A DNA stretch of 64,000 nucleotides from Petrosia ficiformis (lineage: Eukaryota > Porifera > Demospongiae > Haplosclerida > Petrosiidae). The notes beneath the pieces were generated by a model that ran no database searches, had not been told where the DNA came from, and worked only from the letters and a program-made list of their open reading frames with translations. This document shows, in pieces, positions 53,101 through 64,000 of the stretch. Position 1 is the first letter of the stretch, and each line of letters opens with the position of its first letter. The stretch is taken from contig OX345636.1 of the NCBI GenBank assembly GCA_947044365.1, forward strand, positions 21,058,548 to 21,122,547, in the 5' to 3' direction. A program made the position numbers and the translations under genes.

Positions 53101-56100
53101 TACACTCAGTGAATGGTTATATTTTACCACAGGGTGCTATCTCTGATATATATTATTATTATATATATTATAATATATATATATATATATTCCTATACGG
53201 CAAAACATCAAGTAAACTACAGGTTTATAAATCAGATATAGCACCCTGTGGTAAAATATAAAATATAAAACCTACTGTCAACACAGACTGCAAGAAAACA
53301 ACACTTACCTTCTCCAGAGTAAAGACAGAATGGTAGGAGAAGCAATAGACATAAACAAAGGGTCTGTCTTTCGGGAAATACCGGTATATTAATTATAACA
53401 CGTCTACTCGTGCTATATCAGATTTATAATAACCTTGCCTTTGGGCCTACGGCCCTTGTGCTCGGTGACTATAAATCTGATATACCACTCATATGTGTGT
53501 TACAACAAATACATATATTTCTACCATTGCTTGTAGTTAATTGACCAATGAAATTGGTCAAAATGAGGTTAATAAATCTCATATCAAACCTTCTGGAGAG
53601 TTTCAATATTATATTGAAACCTCCTAGGCTTATTTTCCTGGAATTGTATTAATTTTGTCAGAGTTGTCATTGATTTATTAATTACTGGCTATTATAATAA
53701 TTAGTCATTACACTAATAAATAATTTAAATGCAGGTTGGCATTGTTTCACTTATAGAAGTTGATGGTTACATCATTCATCATGATCCTGGCCATCCACTA
53801 ATTTAATCTTCTTATTTTGATGTGGTGATTCTTCCATGCAATTTGTAGCTGAATTAAGTACACTTGAAACTTGCTGACATTGCTTCTCAGACACTCTTTT
53901 GTACGTACGCACTCGATCCAGGCTTTGATGACAAGTACGAGACATAATGAGTTGCTCTTCCTGCCTAAAACAACACAGCTGTTGTTTCACTCAGTGAATG
54001 GTTTGTCTTATATCCAGATATGCCCGATACTTGACACAACCAGCTGACTGTTTTTGCCAATGCCATAAAAAATTGAACCTTTTGGTTTTTTTTAAAGGTG
54101 AGATAGAAAGCTGAGCATTTTCGGTCTTCTGGACAATGATAAATATACTCCTTATATAGTCACACGAAGCATGATAAGGGTTTGTGTTGTTTGCGTGATG
54201 TCTCACTGGTTTGGGGTTATGTTTTCTTTGTGCAATACCACTCGTGTTGTTCTTTGATATATATGTTCTCATAGTATACTAAATATGGAGTGCTGTCACT
54301 ATCATGAGGCTCAACAAGCTCAATTTGAGAAAATTGAAGGTTTCTGTGTTCCTGCCTACTTCTAAGTGCAAAACACATACCTGTGGAGAGCTGTTACCTA
54401 AAAGACCCTTTTCCCATACATCATCCTCTCTGATTGTTTCTTATTAACTCTATAACCCAGTGATCATAAACACTTCATTTCTGTCTCAAGAGTTTTTCTG
54501 AAACCATCACATTCTGAGTCTTTACAAAAATGTATTTCAGGACAGTTCTCTTACATGTCTCTGAATGCCAGAACAAATGGAGTAGAGAGTGTTTGGAGGA
54601 TAAGCCTCTCCATCCTTCCTTCTAGCCTCTAACACAAACTTACAAAGCCAGTTGTTTAATGCCTCACTTGTACATAGCAGAGGTGGAGGTGGATACTCAC
54701 CACAGGTAATCTTTCTAGCTAGTCTCCAGTCCTCCCAGACTAACACACCATGAAGTTAATTTCGCTTTATTCTTAGGAATACCCTGTTTTTTTTTGCAGC
54801 AAGGTCACATCTTCATCACTGATGCTACCTCGAATTAGGGTGGAACTCAACTCTAGATGAAGTGTCACCTTGGTAGGTGGAGTCAATAATTATTTCACAA
54901 AGTTGGTTGTCAGTTGGCAACTTATAAAACCAGGAACGAGACAGAACCAGGAATGGAATGAAACTATAATGTTTATGCTAATTCATTATTATTAATGATT
55001 AACAGTTATTAAAATAACTGCTTGTGGTATGAATCTTCTGATTATCTTCAGTGATGGCTGTCTACACAAATCAACTTAGTCCAGTGAAGAAGAAATTTTA
55101 AAAGGAAGACGAGGAAGAAAAATGTGTGATTGTTAGTGACAACGAAGTGTGCGAAATAGACCTACAGTACGCGTATAAGTACTATGCACGCACATAAACA
55201 TTATCTTTCAATTAATTTTATAATATTAATAATAATTATTATTATTATGTATAATTATATGTTGTTTATAACTTACAGCATACCCAGTATTATAGTAAAT
55301 GCTCTTTACTTCAGTGATTGAAATAGAACTAAAACTTAAATTAAATTTTCCAACCCTAAATGAATACTGAAAGATAGCTAGCAAACCAATACTTAGGCTA
55401 AAACAGGCAAAATGTAAAGTTGCGAAGTAAAAATGAAAACTTATGTACAAAACTACAAAATACATATTATAGTAAAGAGGTGTGACTTGAGGTGTTAAAG
55501 TTGTGTAACACTCTTTAATAAAAATACAATGCTACATAAACAGTTAGTCCCACTTCACACAATAATTATTAATCACCTTACCTTGTTTTCTATAAATATG
55601 AGACTTCACTTTATAATGGAAACTCAAGTTTGCCATATTTCAGTTTTCCTGACTCACTTAAGCCTACTGTTGCTCTAGACTTGCTTTTAGGGTTGTGTAT
55701 GCTCATCCAAACCAGTTGGGATAACAAAAGCAGCTACATTTGTTGTTTCTACTAACATTTTGGACACTATATATTGATGATATAAAAGCTGATGACCTAG
55801 GAGTATGGGTCCACAAGGGTAAGCCACTTCGAAGGTGCAAGGTCAATCGTTCAGAGTCAGGAGCGATGTATGGAGTAGCGGTTTTTTCTCAAGTATATTC
55901 CATTTATCACATACGTCACTTATTTCACCTATTAATCAATCAGTGAAAGTGGGAAGCAGCAGCTTTATTTCTCTTATAAGTACATTTATTGATGACCTAT
56001 CAATCAATTGGAAGTGTGAAACAGTTTTTATTAAAAAATAAATAAATGATGATTGTGGTTACTATAAACAATGAATTTTACTATAAACAATGAATTTTGC

Positions 56101-56605
56101 GAGTCACTAATACATTGCAGTTTGAAGAATTATAAATGGTTGTCTAATAACACAAGTTTTCCACCATCTACGTACCACCACCATACAACAGGTAACAGGT
56201 AATTATAAACTACAAAACATGTTATTAACAGCACAGAAGTACACGAGTAAGTGGGAGGGTCTGGGATACACGAGACTATAGTTCTGTTCCTGGTTTTATA
56301 AGTACCCGTTTGAGAGCAAAACTTGTCAAATTCTGTATATATTTCAAGCATTTGTTGAGAAAGAAGGTCTTGTAAGTTACTTTCCATTGTGTCTGGTTAA
56401 AATGATTTTGGTTACTAAGGCGGTCCTATTTTATAGGTGCACCATTGAATGTAATGTGTTGCTATAGCATGGTAGAAGTGTGTTATACACCTTGGTATGG
56501 ATACTATGGTCTCTACTACATTTATCAAACCCTGTGCCTTCGGCCCTTGATTTGATAAATCTAGTAGAGACCTTTACCTTGGTGTATAACCTATACATAA
56601 TTATA

Positions 56606-56674
<69 letters not shown>

Positions 56675-59600
56675 CTATATAATATATATTATATAATTAT
56701 ATAATTATATATATACATTATGTAGTGTTTGAGTGAGATCTTATAAAATGTTACCATGGCAACCGTTTGATGTGGTTAGGTGTATATTTTGCATAATTAT
56801 AAATTGTTACGTATATCATAGTATACATGAATGTAAGCGTTTGATTACAAACTATTTTGTGGGAAAGTATAGCTTTTTGAAAATCTAATAACACAAGTTT
56901 TCCACCATCTACGTACCACCACCATACAACAGGTAACAGGTAATTATAAACTACTATTAAAAGCTATACTTTCCCACAAACATGTTTTATGTTTGTGGGA
57001 AAGTATAGCTTTTTGAAAATGAAGTCACATATAATTATTATTTAATAATTCTATCTTACATAATGCATCAGGTGGTGTTTTTTCTTGTGCTATAAATGTC
57101 ACTATGAAGTCTTCAGCAGTCACAAGATCTTTCATCAAACATACAGTCACAATCCCAGCATTTTCGTTAAGAACATAATTAATAGTTCCAGTATCTTGGT
57201 TTACAACTGAAGCAGTTATTACTTCTAAAGTGACAAACAAAATATAATGCGTTATTATGTCCAGAAGTAAGAACAAGATATATGGAGAAAGTATCCCTAT
57301 GATTGCTTTATGACACATGAATATAAATATAAATAATAAACCTCTTGGAAAGCTGTAATGGGCCTGCAGGCCATAAAAACTTTACACTAACGCAAACATA
57401 TGTTATTCACACAGACACATCAACAAGTGTATATAGAGAAAAAAAACATCACGCTTTGTGGTGTCCAGCACTCAGTAATCATGGCTAAAACATCAGCCTG
57501 TTATAGTTATTATTTTGATTATCTACTCTGTTTACCTTATAAAGAACCTTGTAGAACTTTAGGAATATATTTCAGGTAGAATAGCTAGCTATTAGTTCTA
57601 GTTTCTACTTTCTACGTAAGCTACACAGCTTTCTTTCTGCTGAGCTTGAGCACGCGTTGTTTTACGTGCTACACCCATTGATTGACCGAGCCCCCGGGAA
57701 TGACGTAACTTCCTTAACTACTTATACAACGCATACTCGCGTAAGTGACACAAACATATTATATCGAACCTGTGGGAAAGCAATCATAGGGGGGGGCCCT
57801 ACGGGCCATAAAAATGAATAATTCAGACAAGATGGTCACTTGCAAGGATCTGCATATCAATTAAAGTCTCTGTTTGAAACAGCCTGAGGCAGTGGACACC
57901 AAGTATAATGCTATATAGCTGTCAATCCAACTAGCACATTTAGCTAAACTTATATTTATAGTCTTGTTTGATAATGTATTTATTGTTCAACTTCAACATA
58001 CCATCATTATCTATAATAGTAACAGTAGACATTGGTGTCTGTCCAGGTACAGCAACTGCACTATCTGAAGTAATTTGATATACTACTTCAAATAACTCAG
58101 AGAATTCTAATCCTGTGAGGTCATCTGTGATGTCAAATTCAACACACATTCTATTTTGTCCAGATGAGAACGTAATGCTTATAGTATCTGCATCAAAGTC
58201 ACCAGGTGCTACACAATGAAACGTTTATGTATTACAATGTACAATATACATTATAGATGGAGAGATTATAAATAATTAATATGGATATATAATTATGGAA
58301 ATGTGGATGCATAAAGGTAATAAATCATATGATTAACAAGCATGAAAACTCACAGATAGCATCTGAAGGATTCTGTTCTCTTGCAGTCACTTGTAATTCT
58401 ATGTCAAGAACAGTTGGCCTGTCTTTCTCCAGACAAACAAAAACTGTGCCATTGTCTTCATTAACCCTAACATCTGCTTGAGTGAATGATATCTCCACAG
58501 CTGTGGATAAAATAGAATATATGATATTTTATTGTTAGGCTCCAATAATTGTAACAACTGTGAAATTTAAATATTAAGTCATCTACAACTTAACTATGCA
58601 CATAAAACAGCTGTACAAAAAATATTATTCATATCTACCTATGAAGTTTAGTATTACTACCTTACTAAGAATATGAACATCAGGAGTGTACTGTGTAGAT
58701 TATGACTAATGATTATGATTAATTACAATGGAGACATACACAAATTGGATCAGTAGCAATAACATATCACATTTGCTGCATACATATCAAAGTACACTGC
58801 TTAATATTATATGTATGATGTGTGTGTAGTATATTACATACTGGGACAAGCTTGTGTAGTGAGATCATCTATAATATCATTCAACAGTTCGTCCCTAAAG
58901 GTTTCAACTAGCAATACTCTATCCTTATTATCTGTTATTTCTATGAGATTGTTTTCAGCAACAGATCCAGGATTAATTGCTACTCCAAAAATTATAATAT
59001 TAATGCAAAATTTACGTGCATTGTCACCAGCATTCTCAGCATCACTTTACACTGCTATTGACCTTGCTTACACACCAGATACTGGTATTATCTTTTTATG
59101 AACTGATGAAAAAGATCAAGCTTCTGTGACTTTACAAGTATTTGGTTAGTTGTCGTTACTGAGCCAGTTTAAGCATCCAAAAGAGCTTTGCTAGTCCAGT
59201 TGTTTTATGAATAATGAAAGTATTATTCAAAAAGAAGGTTTTTGTACTACTCTTTAAAACATTTGTTGATATAAATTTTATAATTATAATCATGTTCATT
59301 CTATATATAATCAACTTCAAAGAGAATAATAAACATCAAAATGAATTATTTTCGCAAACATGTTGTTGCAATAATGCATAGTACTTGACTTAAACACCCA
59401 CAATGTTTTTGCAGGATAAATGTTCACCATATTATTCATGCAACACCTAGACTCACCCCTCTATTATCCAATGGGGGTTTGGTGGATTCACTGTTCATAA
59501 AGTGGTAATATATATAGAGCAATGTGGTCTATGAATATTATTAGCAGTTTTGTAGCCACTTATCACTCAACGAAATTCGATGAAAACACTCACGCAATAA

Positions 59601-60068
59601 TGTACAGTAAGTCCACCAGACCTTTTCCATTGAATGCAAAGGGGTGGGTCTTGGCAAAGTACATCAAAGAATCAAAACTGACAACTACAACTACGAATAG
59701 GAGAAATTAACAAATTATTGTTATCTTGTTTTGATTTAACTCACCATCATCATCAGTGATAGTAATGGTGGTTGGATTTCCTAATGTAACATCCTGTGAT
59801 GGTGTTGAACTAATAAAACTCAACTGATAAATTTCATCTGTTTCCAGTGCTGTGATATCATTGGTTATGTCAAAGTCCGGTAGTGTAACTGGCATTTGAC
59901 CAGGTGTAAATATCACTGTGTTAGAAACTTGCACTCCAGATATGATTACTGTGTCAGGTTGTTGTCCTGGACCTGGATATTTATATACATATATATATAT
60001 ATATATAAATATATAATTATATATATTTATTTATATTATATATATTTATATATGTATATATATATATA

Positions 60069-60148
<80 letters not shown>

Positions 60149-61846
60149 ATATATAGGTTATGTGTATTAGATAAAGCACTGGTATAATGCTGTATGGGAA
60201 ATATAGGACGAGGGGAGGGAGGCAAAGCATGAGGCATAGCGAAGTGCTATATTTTCCAGTATAGCACAAGCAAAAATGTTGCTTTAAATGGTTTATAGTA
60301 GTTTGAATTGATAAATATCACTAGTGATGGAAAGGAAGAATGAAGTACTTGGCATTCTTTCACTAAACCCAAGGTAAGTGTGTTAGCAGGGTTTCATACA
60401 ACATGAGTTTCTCCCCCTAGATTTCAGGCCAAATTTATTTTAACATGCAACAACACCTCAGCTACAACCTTTCTGGGCGGAGAGCAACCTCAGAGAGCCT
60501 AAATTAAAATCTCCTGGGCGAGCACCCCCAGAAGCAGTATGCTTCACGTAATCAATTCTTTCCCCTCGCTAACAAAACATCAAACCCTATCAGCGCTGTG
60601 AATAACATCTGGAAAATATAGTACTGGATGTGGTACCAATGTGCTCTATATGGCACTGTCAGTACCTTTTATGTTAAGCGCCATAGTGCTATAAAATTGT
60701 ATTAACAATGACCACTAGGTGTTTTATCATGCTCAATGTGTTTTATCTAGTGCCCATGTGCTTCAATTTCCTGTACTATAATGTTTCGTACTTTACACAA
60801 GTATTGAAATGCTTCAGCGAACCTATCACAACAATATATTATAGTATTTTTATCAATATAATTAATATATGTGTGTGTTATATATCAGGTTTCAGAGATC
60901 TGTCTATATATGTTATACATAAACTTGCCACTAAGAAAGATATTGTCTGAAAGCAGTGGCATAACTGAGTGTTTAGTGATGGCAGGGCCAACAAACTGAT
61001 AGTTGTAAAGCAGGGGTTGTGGGGTTGTGGGGGGGGCACCACCCCCCAGAAGCTGAAGTGGTTTTTTTTTAGAGTAAAAAGATCAAACTGAGAGGAAATC
61101 TATGGCTGGGCCCAGCTTGTGGCTTTATTTCTGTAATGTTACACTGGTGGAAAGAGTGCTCAAAAGCGGTGTACAAACACCGATCATGAATTGAAATGAC
61201 AGAATACGTGTGTGAATTAAAATATTTTATATATGTATAATTATATTTTAAAACATTGTGTTGCCCGGGTTCAGTAACGCCACTGCCTGAAAGTCACAGG
61301 TCCAAGGGAGATATTGCTTTCAAGTTGGCAGGTAGATATACACCATCAAAACATGTTATATCTGATATATTTTATTAAGAGATTCATACTGAAGATTAGT
61401 ACTGATGATACTACAAAACAGGATACCAAACATCAAGCAGACAGTGATCATTCTCTGCTCGTATTAGTTAAAGCACTGGTGCACGTGCTGTACGAGAAAT
61501 ATAGCATGAGTGTGGGGTCAAGAAAGTCATACAGCACAAAGCAGAGCCAAGTGCTGTATAAAGTTTTGAGAGGCAAACCCCAGTGCTATATTTTCCAGTG
61601 TAGCACAAGCAAAACAATTGTTTTAAATGGTTTATTATATAGGAGTTTGATTGATGGATATCATCAGGAATGGAGAAGGTGATTTGTAACGGGTATGGCT
61701 AAGTTCACTCAAGTTGATGATGTTGGAATGTGGCATTGGCAAGAATCACATTATATTCCGATAACCTCCAATGATATTTATAACATGTTTGGCATTTTGA
61801 AGTTTTGGTTTCAACAGATATAAATAATTATATAAAATTTAATATA

Positions 61847-61889
<43 letters not shown>

Positions 61890-62080
61890 TGATGGTGACA
61901 TCATCCCTTTGATGTGGTGAGTCCTATATATTGTATATAGAACTTCCATGTGCACACTATGTAGGAGATGTCACCATCATACAAAATGTAGGACCCTTGT
62001 TTTGTGTCCTAGGATGTGATATAGCACTCACAGGCTCGAACTATATCACATCCTCGAACACAAACTCTGGTCCTATATTT

Positions 62081-62134
<54 letters not shown>

Positions 62135-64000
62135 TAGATATAAGTATAAATATATATACATGTACATACAATAATTATATACTTCATATATTATATATAT
62201 ATATATAATATGTACATAATGTATAATTCTTTTTACCTCCTTCAACTACTACACTAAGACTTTGTGCAATTGGATTGGATAATAGTAGTATAATATTTCC
62301 TACAGTACTATGATCCTCACTGTAGTTATAAGCATTGAACTGAAAATCAACTGTGACATATACAATACAAATTAAATTAAAATTATAATTATCAACGATA
62401 CTCATCTGCATATCAATGTAAATTATCTCAAATCAGTGTTTTTGATAAGCTTATATTGCACACCATAGGCTCAAAGAGCTTCTTGTTTGGCACAGTACAG
62501 TTCTTTCTTTGGCCCAGTGGCACAGTTAGTTATGATCATATTGTCACTAACACAATTAACACTTTGTGGATTGGCTCAAGATGTATTCCTAATGGCACAC
62601 ACACTAACCATTTTTGATCCAATTTGGCCCATGCTTCAAAATTTACCAAAAACTCCGATATAAGTATACATGTGCATGTAAATATATACTGATTATCTGT
62701 GATAAGGTTGCATGTATTACCATCATCATCAACAACAGTGATATTCATTTTAGATGGTTCAGCAATGCTAACTTCAACAGGATCTCGTATTCCCAGGGTG
62801 AACAATTTATCAAGTTCTAAAGCAATGTTATTATCAGTAGCAGTGAACAAAATTGATTTGTTCTGAGGTTCTGGGGCATTAGCATCAAATGTAACTTGAC
62901 CAATATCGGTATCTGTATAAAGTAATGTATTATTATTACTATTATTATTACAACAGAGTATAAAGATTCAATTTAGTTTGAATAGTACACATAATTAATA
63001 TACACCGCAATGTGAATTTGGTACTACATCGTGTTACAACTGCAAACACACTAAAACTCTATTTGTTTTGACAAGTCAAATTCCATTTTAAACAACAGCT
63101 GGTCTTCTCCAATAAGTGAAATGAATGCCACAAGCACTACATGCATTGTTATTACATGTATTACTAGAGAATGTTAGCATGCATGCTAATCATTGTGGGG
63201 CGAGCCTGAGAGGGTGAGGTTAGAAAACATCTTGCAAACACTGCTATCTTTATTCTCTTTGGCCATCAGTTTCTCTCTCTCTCTCACAAACTATCTTCTC
63301 TTCGCTCAGCAGTCTCCTCAGCTCTTCAGTATTTCCCTTTGTCTCTCAAGTCTCTTTTGTCATCTGTCTCCCTCTATTACGACCTCTACCAGCTTCTCTT
63401 TGGTTACTCAAAGGCTTAGAAATTCACGAATGCGTAAGAAAAGACATTTACAGAAACTAACGAATGCGTACAAAAAGACATTTATGGAATGAGTACATAT
63501 ATACATACAAGGCAAACTTCGTCAACCTAGTTAGTGCGGGTCAGCCTGATCCAAATGATTTATATTTCTTTATATATTGGATGCTCTGATCAAAAACAGT
63601 TTTGATGAATATTATAATTATCCCTCCATGGCTTGCATCCATTAATTACAGTGCATGTAATGTGTTTGTATCTTCCATATAGGATAGTGTATCAAAGCTG
63701 CAGTGTCTATGAGTTATTAGGGTTTCATTTAGGGGGTGTGGGGGCATTTGCCCCTCCCTTGCTAGAAGAGTCTTGCCTCCCTTGGAATTTGTTTGGCAAT
63801 ATGCACACCACGATATCCCTGTTTTTCTCGCTCCCAAAGTCTTTCAAATTCAAGTTTCACCCACCTCAACAAATGTTCTAAACGAAACCCTGGTATGTGT
63901 ATGTATTAATTGTTCTCACTTGTGTCTACATCATAGATAGTTACAGTCAAATCTTGAAGAAGTACTCCTCTCTGTAGAACTACAAAAATTGATCCATTTC
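42938..64000 (-). CDS. Gene B: adhesion G-protein-coupled receptor with Calx-beta, Ig, EGF, HormR, GAIN and 7TM (5' end outside window)
   Basis: Exons, 5' to 3': 63920->64000, 62721-62912, 62237-62350, 59745-59972, 58354-58500, 58002-58208, 57060-57224, 52281-52472, 51942-52091, 51689-51883, 49939-50094, 49606-49803, 47775-48062, 47388-47717, 47212-47331, 46866-47153, 46743-46810, 46592-46683, 46188-46342, 45864-46129, 45671-45802, 45515-45609, 45016-45466, 44908-44959, 44739-44851, 44541-44671, 44224-44486, 44063-44129, 42938-43673. Every phase joins, giving about 1,890 residues and one stop. It encodes an extracellular calcium-binding rod, Ig/EGF stalk, autoproteolytic GAIN/GPS and class-B2-type helices. 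Human ADGRV1 also joins Calx-beta repeats to GAIN-7TM but lacks this Ig/EGF/HormR set. Orthology is not claimed. Introns up to 4.8 kb are full of mobile DNA. Confidence 0.85.
44739..46810 (-). other. Gene B HormR and GAIN/GPS region
   Basis: Exon 45864-46129 has a hormone-receptor-like pattern (RYCGGDFTNGGRW, then NPDITPCNF). GAIN exons 45671-45802, 45515-45609 and 45016-45466 carry FALSVQKVDL and ITHAVFLSDSLFL strands. The GPS spans 44908-44959 and 44739-44851: CSFWNPIL ... GDWSSDGC ... VTCFCNHLTSFSIL. The W/C pattern and cleavage triad H-L-T are intact, so self-cleavage between L and T is expected. Confidence 0.9.
46866..48062 (-). other. Gene B Ig-Ig-EGF-Ig block
   Basis: 47775-48062: Ig-like domain (IQWYFNS; DAGIYEITV) lacking the usual first Cys. 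47388-47717: Ig with VTFNCTADG, IIWRR and DSGNYSCTA. 47212-47331: one EGF module with six cysteines (YCSNSPCENGRC, then LCTCDEGYTGHKCEH). 46866-47153: Ig with SLTCTASGNPIPNIIWYKDN and DRGFYHCEA. All exons are phase 1-1, the classic shuffling arrangement. Confidence 0.85.
48063..49605. other. Gene B intron between Calx-beta and Ig blocks
   Basis: 1.54 kb without recognised genes. The frame just upstream of the Ig exon (ATG at 48192) is open through the acceptor and starts with hydrophobic residues; see findings. Confidence 0.5.
50129..50158. repeat. (GT)n microsatellite
   Basis: Pure GT run in a gene B intron. Confidence 0.95.
53040..53510. repeat. Foldback elements with AT palindromes and GC loop
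   Basis: tatagcaccctgtggtaaaatat at about 53234-53260 is the inverted copy of 53120-53145. A second hairpin at 53390-53505 has arms ctatatcagatttata / tataaatctgatata around a gcctttgggcctacggccc loop. Same design as 2198-2310. Confidence 0.55.
53772..54746 (-). pseudogene. Crypton-type (DUF3504) tyrosine recombinase remnant
   Basis: Pieces in order on the minus strand: WLCKFVLEARRKDGEAYPPN with LYSICSGIQRHVR (54537-54746); CPEIHFCKDSECDGFRKTLE in a shifted frame (about 54475-54545); EDDVWEKGLLGNSSPQ before a GTATGT donor; YISKNNTSGIAQRKH and VRHHANNTNPY (53991-54272); and the C-terminal core TCHQSLDRVRTYKR (53772-53990), which matches the family's TGHRS..GVRSYKR catalytic block with changes (Gly to Cys, Arg to Gln). 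It lies in a gene B intron and is non-functional. Confidence 0.75.
56130..56387 (-). other. Small frame with first-exon look
   Basis: Begins MESNLQDLLSQQMLEIYTEF and reaches a possible GTACTT donor after about 29 residues. Unrecognised. Its distal part, 56148-56215, is copied exactly at 56886-56953. Confidence 0.25.
56495..56600. repeat. Palindromic foldback element with GC loop
   Basis: Arms ggtctctactacatttatcaa and ttgataaatctagtagagacc, with tgtgttatacacc / ggtgtataac outside them and a ccttcggccc loop. An AT microsatellite follows to about 56710. Confidence 0.6.
57440..57815 (-). repeat. Inverted partner of 7310-7800
   Basis: Reverse-complement homologue running from ggtgtccagcactcagtaat to caacgcatactcgcg. 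It ends in the ggcccgtagggcc-type core shared with 6600-6680. Confidence 0.7.
58842..59044 (-). pseudogene. Orphan exon: C-terminal half of a von Willebrand A domain
   Basis: Bounded by a taaag acceptor and a CCCA|GTATGT donor. It encodes NARKFCINIIIFGVAINPGS and, further on, FRDELLNDIIDDL...ACP, the closing strands and helix of a VWA domain. It starts in phase 2 whereas the upstream Calx-beta exon ends in phase 1, and no exon with the MIDAS (DxSxS) half was found. Skipping it leaves gene B in frame. The 59040-59640 repeat begins exactly at its upstream edge. Confidence 0.6.
59040..59640. repeat. Interspersed repeat, direct partner of 15880-16310
   Basis: Shares ordered blocks with the gene A intron copy. 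It separates the VWA exon from the preceding gene B exon. Confidence 0.7.
59985..60150. repeat. AT microsatellite
   Basis: (TA)n with short interruptions in a gene B intron. Confidence 0.95.
60150..61900. other. Gene B intron rich in small repeats
   Basis: Blocks with gtgctatattttccagt.tagcacaagcaaaa occur at 60245-60275 and 61588-61615, each paired with upstream gtaataatgctgtat- or gcacgtgctgtac-like arms. A G/C-rich element with gtggcataac / acgccactg ends lies at 60955-61290. No exons were seen. Confidence 0.45.
61870..62140. repeat. Foldback element and AT microsatellite at the duplication edge
   Basis: gtatgatggtgacatc at 61887 and gatgtcaccatcatac at 61967 are inverted copies. atatcacatcct.gaacacaaa and its complement form a second pair near 62000-62065. 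Related sequence is at 2895-3080 by gene A. An AT run covers about 62080-62140. Confidence 0.6.
63195..63555. mobile_element. Non-autonomous Helitron-type element in a gene B intron
   Basis: Orthologous in position to 3893-4333, with the same gtggggcgagcctgagagg start. It is shorter by an internal deletion. Confidence 0.6.

Larger units (their letters stand above)
49606..64000 (-). other. Gene B Calx-beta block, six domains
   Basis: Exon pairs (63920+62721), (62237+59745), (58354+58002), (57060+52281), (51942+51689) and (49939+49606) each make one domain. First halves open with V.F/VSF-like strands and an acidic E; most second halves close with D-D-D, D-N-D or D-D-E. Every intron, including the one inside each domain, is phase 1, so pairs can be added or lost without frame damage. 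Confidence 0.85.

Noticed and set aside
58811..59101. Plus-strand 96-residue frame
   Set aside because: Antisense to the spliced VWA exon, which has the domain match and splice sites.
62009..62245. Tyr/Ile repeat frames (also 56480-56674, 60046-60237)
   Set aside because: Translations of AT microsatellites.

Overview
The window looks like nuclear DNA of an early-branching animal, most likely a demosponge (an Amphimedon-type genome). The evidence is AT-rich sequence, many short GT-AG introns (about 50-150 bases), dense interspersed repeats, and two large Calx-beta / adhesion-GPCR-type genes. The species is inferred from style and domain content; no marker gene fixes it. All exon coordinates below were read by hand from splice signals and reading-phase continuity.

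Two large minus-strand genes frame the window. Gene A starts at 17008 with a signal-peptide exon, passes through a cysteine-rich exon, then Calx-beta domains, and is still open at its last visible exon (3175-3297). Gene B enters from the right edge inside a Calx-beta exon and ends at 42938. It encodes six Calx-beta domains, Ig, Ig, EGF, Ig, a HormR-like module, a GAIN domain with an intact GPS (H-L-T) and a seven-helix receptor. In both genes each Calx-beta domain is made by two phase-1 exons. Exons 3175-4789 of A match 62237-64000 of B, introns included, at a spacing of about 59.06 kb. A and B therefore appear to be tandem paralogues: A shows the 5' half and B the 3' half of one kind of receptor gene.

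The 18-40 kb interval between them is mostly mobile DNA. A 5.7 kb element (18213-23938) carries two divergent multi-exon genes: an apparently intact 529-residue SAM-domain (SAMD3-like) gene and an internally deleted C2H2 zinc-finger/transposase-like gene. They share a 119-bp promoter holding an NRF1-like CGCATGCG array. To its right lie Helitron-type remnants, a BEL/Pao fragment split by hAT DNA, a Merlin (ISXO2-like) pseudogene, and an LTR retrotransposon (33882-39106) complete in outline, with matching LTRs and a 5-bp target duplication. Its integrase lies before reverse transcriptase, and a 409-bp hAT element with its own 8-bp duplication sits inside it. A CXC-motif gene fragment follows.

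The introns of A and B carry MITE-like and foldback elements, a Crypton (DUF3504) remnant, an orphan von Willebrand A half-domain exon and long AT microsatellites. I saw no rRNA, tRNA or CRISPR and no bacterial-type sequence.
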